Below, piece after piece: positions 1-5,187 of a stretch of 5,187 bases of DNA. Location: contig JBPCTQ010000177.1 in NCBI GenBank assembly GCA_051011595.1, forward strand, positions 1-5,187, given 5' to 3'. Both the position numbers and the translations under genes were made by a program. This DNA comes from JAOUEE01 sp051011595 (lineage in GTDB: Bacteria; Actinomycetota; Acidimicrobiia; Acidimicrobiales; SHLQ01). Positions within the stretch are counted from its first letter, which is position 1; each line of letters starts with the position of its first letter. Below the pieces are notes generated by a model. That model searched no databases and had not been told where the DNA came from. It worked only from the letters and a program-made list of their open reading frames with translations.

Positions 1-383
1 ATCTCCCAATCGACGAACGCCGCGGTGTCGCAGGATCCGGCCGTGGTGACCAGGATCAGTTCGTCGGCTTCGGCCACCTCGGCGTAGGCCTCGATCTCGT
101 CGAAGTCACAGGGAGCAAAGGCCTCGACGCTGCCCAGCCGCAGGTTGTCGCGCCAGGTGTGGATGAAGTCCTTCTCAGTGGCCAGGGCGAACTCGGTGTT
201 GTCGCGGTTGTCGATGCGATCGAGCTCGTTGTCGACCTCATCCCACACCTCGCGCATCGGGAAGGAGGCATCGACCACCACGAACACCCGCTTGGCTTCG
301 TCCTCGGGCCACAGGCTGGCCGCGATGGCCAGGCCGGCGAACACGGCCACGACCACCACCAACCAGATTGCCAGGGGCCTCAC
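1..383 (-). CDS. Membrane-anchored protein with a degenerate VWA-like motif (3' end beyond window)
   Basis: A GTG start at 383-381 opens a frame that stays open for 127 codons to the window edge. Residues 4-24 are a hydrophobic segment (LAIWLVVVVAVFAGLAIAAS), read as an uncleaved signal anchor, with the rest probably outside the membrane. Residues 33-43 read VFVVVDASFPM: a beta strand followed by an Asp-x-Ser motif, as at the start of a VWA domain, but the second Ser of the DxSxS metal site is Pro42. Residues 109-116 (LILVTTAG) look like the later strand that usually ends in TDG, here without the Asp. Two Cys (92 and 118) could form a disulfide. The start lies 3 nt after the stop of the upstream lipoprotein gene, without a clear ribosome site, so translation probably depends on coupling. 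The reading as an altered VWA fold is inference. It could be another alpha/beta protein; the missing C-terminus prevents a decision. Confidence 0.8.
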   Translation of the reverse strand, partial: MRPLAIWLVVVVAVFAGLAIAASLWPEDEAKRVFVVVDASFPMREVWDEVDNELDRIDNRDNTEFALATEKDFIHTWRDNLRLGSVEAFAPCDFDEIEAYAEVAEADELILVTTAGSCDTAAFVDWE

Positions 384-386
384 TCG

Positions 387-2078
387 CTACACCGTGGCGT
401 TGAACAAGGTGGCGATCTTGAACTCGACGTCTTCTTCGCTGGCGTTGATGCTGGCTGCCTCGACCAGTGAGCTCAGCCGGCCCAGCTCGTCGAGGTTGGC
501 CTCGAAGCCGATCGTGTACACGGGGATGCGCAGTCCGGCGATCATGTCGTCGACCTCGTCGAAACGCAGCCCGTCGGTGACCTCGCCGTCGGTGAGCACG
601 ATCAGGATGGGTTTGGTGTCGGGGTTGGCCACCTGGGCGGCGGTCAACATGTCGAGTCCGATCACGATGCCGTCGTACATGGCGGTGCCGCCGTTGGCTT
701 CCAACCGGTTGGTCAACGCCGAGAACCGGCCCTCCTGGTTGAGGTCGAACTCGGCCACCGGCAAGCGCAGCGTGGCCATCTCGTCGAACTCGACGACTCC
801 CACCGAGTTCTCCTCGCCAATGAACCCCGAGGCCGAGGCCATGGCCGTGCGCACCGCGTTCATCCGCGATCCCAACATCGACCCGCTCTTGTCGACCACG
901 AACACCGCAGTGACCGGTCGGCCGCCGTCCTTCTTCTCCTTCCAGATGCCCTGGGCGTCGATGAGTGTTTCGCCCGAGGGCACCGCCACATCGGAGGTGT
1001 ACTCGGGCGGGTCGAACCCGAAGTCGGCTGCCTTCTCCTGAGCATCCTCACCGGTGGCGAAGGCAGCGAACGCCTCCAGCACCTCCAGCCGGTCGGGGGG
1101 CACATCGCCCAGCGCATACAGCGGGTTGTTGTGGGTGACGCCGAAGGGGATGAACTCGAACCCGTTGCGCAGCTCGTCGGTGTTGGTGAACGTCTGCCAC
1201 TCCATCACGAAGGCATCGAGCGTGCCGCTCTCGTTCTCGACCGAATCCCGCAGCTGCAACGTGGTGAGCGCCACGAAGGGCACCCGCTGCTGGAACTCTT
1301 CGAACACACTGGCCACGTCGGGGTCGGTGAGCCGCTCCTCGTCACCTTCGGCGAACTCGTCGAGCACGGTCAACAAGAAGTTGAGCCCGGTACTCGAGGC
1401 GAACGGGTTGGTGTAGCCCATCACGATCTCGCCACCGATGACCGCGTCGATCACGGCTTCGGCGTTGGGGTTGGGGTAGCTGGCCCGCAGCTGTTCGGCG
1501 GTCTCGTCCTTCATCACCAGGCCGGCCACGTTGGGCACCAGCTGGCTGGAGATCTCGGTGACCGGCAGCTCGGTGGCGGCCATCTCGATCCACAGCTGGT
1601 TCGAGGGGCTGTACGCATCGGGAACGTTGTTGCCGGCGGCGATGAACTGGTAGCCGGTTCCCGAGGCGATCTTGCGGATGTCGACGGCTGCGGTCGACCC
1701 GTCCGACAGGGTGATGCCTTCGTCGTTGAAGTCCTCAGCCACCTCCCGCAACCAGCCGTCGGTGTCGTCGCCCGACTTTTCGGTCGACACGAAGATCTCT
1801 GCGGTGGTGGCATCGCGGGGACCGGTGACCACCAATGGGAACTCGTTGATGGGCGGCAGGGTGTCGGCCAGTTCGGTGGCCCCACCCAGCTCGATCGAGT
1901 CGCTCTCGGTGATGATGTCTTCTTGCCACTCGATCTCGTCGACCAGCTCGGCCAACCGCTCCTCGGACTCCTCGGCGCTGAGCGGGGTGACCTCGTCACT
2001 GGTGCCGAGACTGCCGCAGGCCGCGGCCACGACGGCCAGCGCCAGCAGCGCGGCCAGCCAACGGATGGCTCGACCCAT
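387..2078 (-). CDS. Substrate-binding and VWA domain lipoprotein
   Basis: This 563-residue protein starts with a lipoprotein signal peptide: basic residues at 3 and 6, a hydrophobic core at 7-20, and Cys21 in VVAAAC as the likely lipidation site. An acidic linker (about 22-80) follows. Residues 90-345 resemble an extracellular solute-binding protein: a first strand at 94-98 (EIFVSTE), a ligand-cleft-like segment at 155-167, GYTNPFASSTGLNFLL at 221-236, and HNNPLYAL at 317-324. Residues 388-563 are a VWA domain with a complete MIDAS: DKSGSM at 396-401, Thr465 in GGTAMYDG, and Asp497 in LTDGE, so divalent metal binding is expected. The same two-domain layout occurs in actinobacterial proteins annotated as substrate-binding and VWA domain-containing. 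The ATG overlaps the telA stop by 1 nt (TGATG), with GAGGAA 8 nt upstream (2087-2092), which fixes the start. It probably acts on the outer face of the membrane; its ligand is unknown. Confidence 0.93.
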   Translation of the reverse strand: MGRAIRWLAALLALAVVAAACGSLGTSDEVTPLSAEESEERLAELVDEIEWQEDIITESDSIELGGATELADTLPPINEFPLVVTGPRDATTAEIFVSTEKSGDDTDGWLREVAEDFNDEGITLSDGSTAAVDIRKIASGTGYQFIAAGNNVPDAYSPSNQLWIEMAATELPVTEISSQLVPNVAGLVMKDETAEQLRASYPNPNAEAVIDAVIGGEIVMGYTNPFASSTGLNFLLTVLDEFAEGDEERLTDPDVASVFEEFQQRVPFVALTTLQLRDSVENESGTLDAFVMEWQTFTNTDELRNGFEFIPFGVTHNNPLYALGDVPPDRLEVLEAFAAFATGEDAQEKAADFGFDPPEYTSDVAVPSGETLIDAQGIWKEKKDGGRPVTAVFVVDKSGSMLGSRMNAVRTAMASASGFIGEENSVGVVEFDEMATLRLPVAEFDLNQEGRFSALTNRLEANGGTAMYDGIVIGLDMLTAAQVANPDTKPILIVLTDGEVTDGLRFDEVDDMIAGLRIPVYTIGFEANLDELGRLSSLVEAASINASEEDVEFKIATLFNATV

Positions 2079-3286
2079 CAGGACGATTCCTCGCGGTCGA
2101 TGCCGGGCAGGGGAGTGGTGCGGCCCTCTTCCATACGGGCGATGGCCTCTTCGCTCTCGGCCGACAGCTCGTCGAGCTCGAGAATCGTCGTCGCCATCTG
2201 GGGCAGGGCCTCGCGGCGATAGCGCGAGATCTCGTCGAGGGCGATGGTGATGTCGTCGAAGGCCGACCGCAGCGAGTCCATATCGAGCATGGTGCTCGCC
2301 GCCTGCTCGTGGATCTCGGTGCCCTGGGTCTTGAGTCGCTCGGCGGTGCCCGCGATGAGGTCGGATGTGGTGCGGTTGACGGCGTCGACCTTGTCGAGCA
2401 CCACCTTCTGGTGGGCGAGGGCCAGCGCCACCGTGACGGCCACCTGCAAGGCGCTCACCGTGACGTCGATGGCTCGGTCGACACCCCGCATCAGCTCACG
2501 GTTGTTGCGAATGATCAACTCGGTGGCCAGCACCCCCTGCTGGTTGACGGCCAACTGTTGTTGCAGATCCATGGTGCGTTGGCGCACCACGAACAAGATC
2601 TCCTCCTCGACGAACTGGCGGCGAGGATCGTCGGCCGCGATCTCGGTCTCGAGTTGCTCCACCAGGGCACCGTCGAGAGCCTGGGCGAGCCCGACCTGAT
2701 CGGTCAGGGTCAGCGTGAGGTCGCGCATCTCTTTCTGGTCCTCGACGAGGGTGACGTTGTCGCGTTTGAGCTGTTCGCGACCCGTCTCCAGCGACTTGAT
2801 GACGGCGTCGATGGTGGTCTGCGAGCTCTCGTAGCGCATGAAATAGCGCTTGAGTGGCGTTCCCACACCGGGGATCAGGCCGATCAGCCGGGTGAACCCA
2901 CCGGGCGACAAGTCGATGCCGGCCGGGTCGAGCTTCTCGACCTCGATGCGCAGATCGGCCAACGACTTGGCCACCGGGCCGCCGTCTTCGGCGCCGCGGG
3001 TGAGATCGCGCATGGGGGCCTGCAACATCTTGCTGCGGGTGGCCGACCGCCGCTGTAGGTCACGACCCATGGTGTCGACGGTCTCGCGGGTGGCCTTGCG
3101 AGCTTCCTGGTCGGCCGGGTCGACCGCCACCAGCTGGGCCGCCTGGGCCCGGGCCTGTTCGCGTCGTTCGGCATCGGGATCGGGTTCGGGCAACGCCAGC
3201 TCGGCCTTGGTCTCCACCACGTCCAGGCTCAGGTTCAGCGCCGGCAGGTTGGTTGTCTCGCCAGTGCCGCTCTCGGACTCGCTCAT
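2078..3286 (-). CDS. telA: TelA family (toxic anion resistance) protein
   Basis: This 402-residue, largely helical protein has no signal peptide or membrane segment, so it is probably cytoplasmic. The N-terminal 60 residues are acidic and low in complexity. The TelA core is clear: residues 146-177 contain KRYFMRYESSQTTIDAVIKS, then G-x-x-x-L-x-x-DN at 169-177. Residues 236-330 carry the second conserved block, with QLAVNQQG (244-251), NNRELMRGVDRA (261-272), TVSALQVAV (276-284) and later VNRTTSDLI (303-311). The length is normal for the family. TelA proteins are linked to tellurite resistance on plasmid RK2 and to cell-envelope antibiotic tolerance in Listeria, but their biochemical activity is unknown. 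A strong GGAGGA site (3294-3299) lies 7 nt before the ATG, supporting this start. The gene follows a membrane protein gene by 33 nt and overlaps the next gene by 1 nt. TelA may act here as the cytoplasmic partner of a membrane-bound VWA complex (inference). Confidence 0.95.
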   Translation of the reverse strand: MSESESGTGETTNLPALNLSLDVVETKAELALPEPDPDAERREQARAQAAQLVAVDPADQEARKATRETVDTMGRDLQRRSATRSKMLQAPMRDLTRGAEDGGPVAKSLADLRIEVEKLDPAGIDLSPGGFTRLIGLIPGVGTPLKRYFMRYESSQTTIDAVIKSLETGREQLKRDNVTLVEDQKEMRDLTLTLTDQVGLAQALDGALVEQLETEIAADDPRRQFVEEEILFVVRQRTMDLQQQLAVNQQGVLATELIIRNNRELMRGVDRAIDVTVSALQVAVTVALALAHQKVVLDKVDAVNRTTSDLIAGTAERLKTQGTEIHEQAASTMLDMDSLRSAFDDITIALDEISRYRREALPQMATTILELDELSAESEEAIARMEEGRTTPLPGIDREESS

Positions 3287-3319
3287 GGGGTTGTCCTCCG
3301 TGTGTCGATCATGTCGGGG

Positions 3320-4072
3320 TCAGTCCGACGCGTACTTGCCGGCCCGCTCGGCCAACTCGGTGAGTGCCTGCATCGCCGCCTCGGCGTCTTCGGGGGTGCG
3401 TCCGATGGGGGCGTCGGCCAGGGCCGTTGCCGTCCGGTCGATGGCGGTCATCCCCGACTCGTTCTGGGCCAGCAGCTCGCCGATGCGTCGCTGCTGGTTT
3501 TCGCGTAGCTCACGACGACCCAACAGCGTGTCGCGCTCTCGCCGGGCCGACTCGTCGTCGGTGTCGGCCAGCTCGGCCAGACGGGAAGAGATGTAGTCAT
3601 CGTCGATGGCACTGATGCTACGCATGGCGACCACCACTTCATGCAGGTTGTCGACCGTCGATCGGTACACCTGCTCGGTGGTGGCCAGATAGCGGCCGTA
3701 GGTGAGCTCGCCCGCATCGAGTCGTCGTTCGAGGATGGCTTCGAGGTTGTCGCGTTTCTCGGTGACCGCCTCCAGCTGCTGCGCGGGGCGAGGGTCGTCG
3801 AGGATGGCCAAGTCGGACTCGAGTTTGCCCAACATGATGGGGTCGACTTCATCGACGGTGGGGATCCCGAACTGCAGGCGGGCCAACGTGCCGGTGGCCG
3901 ACATGGTGAGGGGCCAGGCGATGATGGCCACCACCCCGATGACAATGGCGATGATGCCGAGGATGGCCGGCGGGTCGAACAGGGCGAAGAAGGCCCACTC
4001 GGCGAGCAATACCGCGGCGATGGCGACCCAGGTGGCCGGGTATCGGGCCACCGCTCTCCACCACGCCTGCAT
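3320..4072 (-). CDS. Two-helix membrane protein with long coiled region, TelA partner
   Basis: This 250-residue protein is not assigned to a named family. Residues 12-31 and 35-56 are two hydrophobic helices separated by a short DPPA turn, forming a hairpin in the membrane. The remainder (about 65-250) is charged and predicted helical, with heptad-like stretches at 94-120 and 175-205. A compact block at 120-168 (GELTYGRYLATTEQVYRSTV, then DNLHEV, SAIDDDYISSRLAEL) looks like the most conserved part. By the positive-inside rule, Arg7 and Arg10 before the first helix suggest that both termini are cytoplasmic. A frame extension upstream to 4195 is open, but the extension is Arg/Pro-rich and enters a hairpin. 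The ATG at 4072 has AAGAGG 7 nt upstream and is preferred. As first gene of the operon it probably anchors TelA to the membrane (inference). In Bacillus subtilis, membrane protein XpaC is encoded beside the TelA homologue YaaN; I see no convincing XpaC sequence match here. Confidence 0.88.
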   Translation of the reverse strand: MQAWWRAVARYPATWVAIAAVLLAEWAFFALFDPPAILGIIAIVIGVVAIIAWPLTMSATGTLARLQFGIPTVDEVDPIMLGKLESDLAILDDPRPAQQLEAVTEKRDNLEAILERRLDAGELTYGRYLATTEQVYRSTVDNLHEVVVAMRSISAIDDDYISSRLAELADTDDESARRERDTLLGRRELRENQQRRIGELLAQNESGMTAIDRTATALADAPIGRTPEDAEAAMQALTELAERAGKYASD

Positions 4073-4191
4073 CGTTGTGCCTCTTGTCCCGGCGGGCCGG
4101 CTCCGGACAGGGCGTCCGCAGCGAGCCGCCGAAGGTCGTACCCATTCTCTAGCATTCGCCGCCAGATCACACGGGGCGGGGGAGCGCGCGG
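4073..4191 (-). promoter_or_regulatory. Presumed promoter and leader of the telA operon
   Basis: This noncoding stretch precedes the first operon gene. The only locally AT-richer spot is 4142-4157, where the minus strand reads TGCTAGAGAATGG. It could hold a -10 element (GAGAAT, 4 of 6 to the sigma-70 consensus), but no good -35 lies at normal spacing. Closer to the gene, the transcript can form a GGAC/GTCC stem (4117-4114 with 4108-4105) or a TGTCC-GG/CC-G-GGACA stem (4109-4103 with 4092-4085). They share 4105-4108, so only one can form at a time, and the second touches the ribosome site. That the operon promoter lies here follows from the hairpin upstream; its exact place is not clear. Confidence 0.3.
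4080..4085 (-). promoter_or_regulatory. Ribosome binding site fixing the start at 4072
   Basis: The minus strand reads AAGAGG here, 7 nt before the ATG at 4072-4070. No comparable site precedes the ATG at 4195-4193 of the same frame. This favours the 250-residue product over a 291-residue one. Confidence 0.6.
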
Positions 4192-4246
4192 CCATTCTGG
4201 CGTCAGTCGTGCTGCTGGTGGCCGCGCACGAATGACGCCAGAACGG
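4192..4246 (-). terminator. Long stem-loop after the duplicated-domain gene, probable terminator
   Basis: Two 21-nt arms (4192-4212 and 4226-4246) are inverted copies matching at 19 positions, including a perfect 11-bp block (4195-4205 with 4233-4243), around a 13-nt loop. In minus-strand RNA one of the two mismatches becomes a G-U wobble (4244 with 4194), leaving only a U-C mismatch (4232 with 4206). In plus-strand RNA both remain unpaired (A-C and G-A). The asymmetry favours a role in the minus-strand transcript. It begins 11 nt after the stop of the gene ending at 4258. No U-run follows, so it would be a U-less terminator of the kind proposed in actinobacteria, a 3' end stabiliser, or alternatively a palindromic operator for the downstream operon. 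Confidence 0.6.
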
Positions 4247-4257
4247 TGCGTCTGGAG

Positions 4258-4890
4258 TCAGACGATGCGCTGGGCCAACGAGCGTTGGCCCGAACCCTCA
4301 ACGAAGAGGTCGCCGGCCTTCACGATGCGGTTCAGGTACTCCTCGTCGGCCATGAGGGCGTCCTGGGCAGAATCGACGGCCGCCATGTCGGGGAAGCCAT
4401 TGATCCACGTCAGCGAACCGAAGGTTCCGTACGCATCGGTCAGTAGCGCCAACGGGTGTCCGGTGGCCTTGGTGACGTGTTCGGCCATGCCGACCCCGAA
4501 CTCGATGGCTTCGGCCATCTTGCCGTTGGCCGCGACGGCAGTGGTGATCATGGCCACCTGCGGGGGCTCGGCCCCCGGTTCGGTGACGAACTGGCGGAGG
4601 AAGTCCTCACCCGGCTCGCTGATGTACTGCTGGCCCTGGTCGGCCAGGTCCATGTATGCGTCGTTGGTCTGAAGTGACTGGGTGACGGCGTCGAGTTGGG
4701 CATGTGAATCCACCCGAGCGCTCCACGCCATCGATCCCACGGGATTACCCATCGAGCTCGACCACAAGGTGACCGGGACTTCGCTGTGCGCGTTGATGAC
4801 TCCGGTGATTTCGGCGGCCCATGCGCCGATCTCGCGGAATGGACCCTGCAAGGTGACTTGCCGGCTGAACAGGTACATGGTGTACCCCAT
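4258..4890 (-). CDS. Duplicated alpha/beta-barrel-like protein of unknown function
   Basis: This 210-residue, soluble-looking protein has no signal peptide or membrane helix. It appears to be two copies of one unit, about 5-90 and 112-196. P39-V-T-L-W in the first matches P146-L-A-L-L in the second. After a one-residue gap the copies stay in register: GS at 52-53 and 158-159, Trp56 and Trp162, Asp67 and Asp173, Leu73 and Leu179, Tyr79 and Tyr185, each pair 106 apart. The strand-helix-strand pattern and the D/E-x-Y ending resemble dimeric alpha/beta-barrel proteins (NIPSNAP or ABM type), so the two halves could pack as an intramolecular dimer; the family is inferred. The ATG at 4890 has AGAGGG only 2 nt upstream, which is too close. 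The in-frame ATG at 4878 (residue 5) has GGGG 6 nt upstream and may be the true start. The gene is probably transcribed alone, from the divergent region on its right, and ends at a hairpin. Confidence 0.87.
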   Translation of the reverse strand: MGYTMYLFSRQVTLQGPFREIGAWAAEITGVINAHSEVPVTLWSSSMGNPVGSMAWSARVDSHAQLDAVTQSLQTNDAYMDLADQGQQYISEPGEDFLRQFVTEPGAEPPQVAMITTAVAANGKMAEAIEFGVGMAEHVTKATGHPLALLTDAYGTFGSLTWINGFPDMAAVDSAQDALMADEEYLNRIVKAGDLFVEGSGQRSLAQRIV

Positions 4891-4931
4891 TTCCCTCTAA
4901 CCCCGCACGAGGTGCACGGGAACCGAGTCTT

Positions 4932-4964
4932 CCACTTTCGATTCCGACGTGCGCTCAAAAGTGG
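4932..4964. repeat. 7-bp inverted repeat, possible operator
   Basis: CCACTTT at 4932-4938 and AAAGTGG at 4958-4964 are perfect inverted copies separated by 19 bases. They lie 42-74 bases before the minus-strand start at 4890, and the left arm overlaps the region where its promoter would be expected. The spacing (26 bp arm to arm) is wider than for most single dimer operators, and a 7-bp match may occur by chance. Confidence 0.3.
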
Positions 4965-4989
4965 TCGATGACCGAAACTGCTGTCCTGG

Positions 4990-5006
4990 CGCGCGCTCAG
5001 CGCGCG
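4990..5006. repeat. GC-rich palindrome in the divergent region
   Basis: The 8-base arms CGCGCGCT (4990-4997) and AGCGCGCG (4999-5006) flank a single central C. As a stem-loop it would form six G-C pairs around a five-base loop. It has no U-run on either side. It may separate the two transcription units or bind a protein; function is not evident, and alternating GC in this composition is partly expected. Confidence 0.3.
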
Positions 5007-5088
5007 TCATCACCGCAATTTCGGGAGGGAGGGGGTCAGGGACCTAGGGCTCTGCCGCAGCACTCGGCATCCGCCGAGGATGGGTGCG

Positions 5089-5187
5089 ATGGTCGAGAGC
5101 AAGCCGAAGCCGGACAACGTCCTGGACGGAGCGCCCGCATGGAGCCGTCCGCTGCTCGACCTGGTCGACCATCGCCTGGCCGACCAG
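5089..5187 (+). CDS. Probable start of an unrecognised plus-strand gene (partial)
   Basis: An ATG at 5089 opens 33 codons that run off the right edge: the N-terminus is MVESKPKPDNV, followed by AWSRPLLDLVDHRLADQ. GAGG at 5076-5079 lies 9 nt upstream. An in-frame ATG at 5080 abuts that site directly and is less likely. About 28 of 32 third codon positions after the start are G or C, as in the other genes of the window. The minus strand over the same bases is also open, ending at a TAG at 5046-5044, but its third positions are less GC-biased. The product cannot be named from so short a piece. Confidence 0.5.
   Translation, partial: MVESKPKPDNVLDGAPAWSRPLLDLVDHRLADQ

Larger units (their letters stand above)
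4891..5088. promoter_or_regulatory. Divergent intergenic region
   Basis: These 198 bases separate two genes reading away from each other, so promoters for both should lie here. On the minus strand a TTGAGC hexamer (4957-4952) matches 4 of 6 bases of a -35 box, but no good -10 follows at normal spacing. No convincing plus-strand promoter is visible. An inverted repeat and a GC palindrome within it are listed separately. The assignment depends on the plus-strand gene at 5089 being real. Confidence 0.4.

Noticed and set aside
145..1041. A 298-codon open frame on the plus strand opposite the VWA lipoprotein gene.
   Set aside because: It is Ser/Arg/Thr-rich without domains and lies antisense to a clear gene; long antisense frames are expected in GC-rich DNA.
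1131..2222. A 363-codon open frame on the plus strand.
   Set aside because: It is a His/Gly/Val-rich translation antisense to the lipoprotein and telA genes, with no recognisable motif.
2309..3058. A 249-codon plus-strand frame within telA.
   Set aside because: It is antisense to the conserved TelA core; its composition is that of a shadow frame.
4073..4195. A 41-residue N-terminal extension of the membrane protein from an ATG at 4195.
   Set aside because: The extension is Arg/Pro/Ala-rich and its start lies inside the hairpin arm. The ATG at 4072 has a good ribosome site and places a membrane helix near the N-terminus.
3641..4672. A 343-codon plus-strand frame crossing two minus-strand genes and the gap between them.
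   Set aside because: It spans unrelated genes and a hairpin, and switches composition along its length.
5044..5187. A minus-strand frame open from the right edge to a TAG at 5046-5044.
   Set aside because: Third-position GC is weaker than in the plus-strand frame, and the translation is Arg/His-rich. It was not fully excluded, so the plus-strand gene is given only moderate confidence.

Overview
The window is GC-rich and densely coding, with strong G/C preference at third codon positions. Start codons are preceded by purine-rich ribosome sites, and a lipoprotein signal with an Ala-rich lipobox is present. This suggests a high-GC actinobacterium, possibly of the Acidimicrobiia. The lineage is an inference from composition and gene content only. 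No RNA gene, CRISPR array, insertion sequence or integrase is visible.

The core (positions 1-4072) is a tightly packed operon read right to left on the minus strand. In transcription order it holds four genes. The first (4072-3320) encodes a two-helix membrane protein with a long cytoplasmic-looking coiled region. The second (3286-2078) encodes a clear TelA-family (toxic anion resistance) protein. The third (2078-387) encodes a lipoprotein joining a substrate-binding-protein-like half to a C-terminal von Willebrand factor A (VWA) domain with an intact metal-binding MIDAS. The fourth (383 to beyond position 1) encodes a membrane-anchored protein with a MIDAS-like but altered motif, cut by the window edge. 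Spacings are 33 nt, a 1-nt stop/start overlap, and 3 nt, so co-expression is very likely. A reasonable reading is one envelope-spanning complex: an outside metal-dependent adhesion or sensing module (genes three and four) coupled through a membrane protein to cytoplasmic TelA. The substrate and the stress it answers cannot be read from the sequence.

Upstream of the operon lies a 185-bp gap with a GC-rich leader and a long near-perfect hairpin (4192-4246). The hairpin sits 11 nt after the stop of the next gene and is probably its terminator. That gene (4890-4258, minus strand) encodes a 210-residue protein made of two diverged copies of one alpha/beta unit, resembling a fused dimeric alpha/beta barrel. 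It is probably a separate transcription unit.

Positions 4891-5088 form a divergent intergenic region with a 7-bp inverted repeat and a GC-rich palindrome. From about 5089 a plus-strand gene appears to begin and runs off the right edge; only 33 codons are visible and its product is not recognised.
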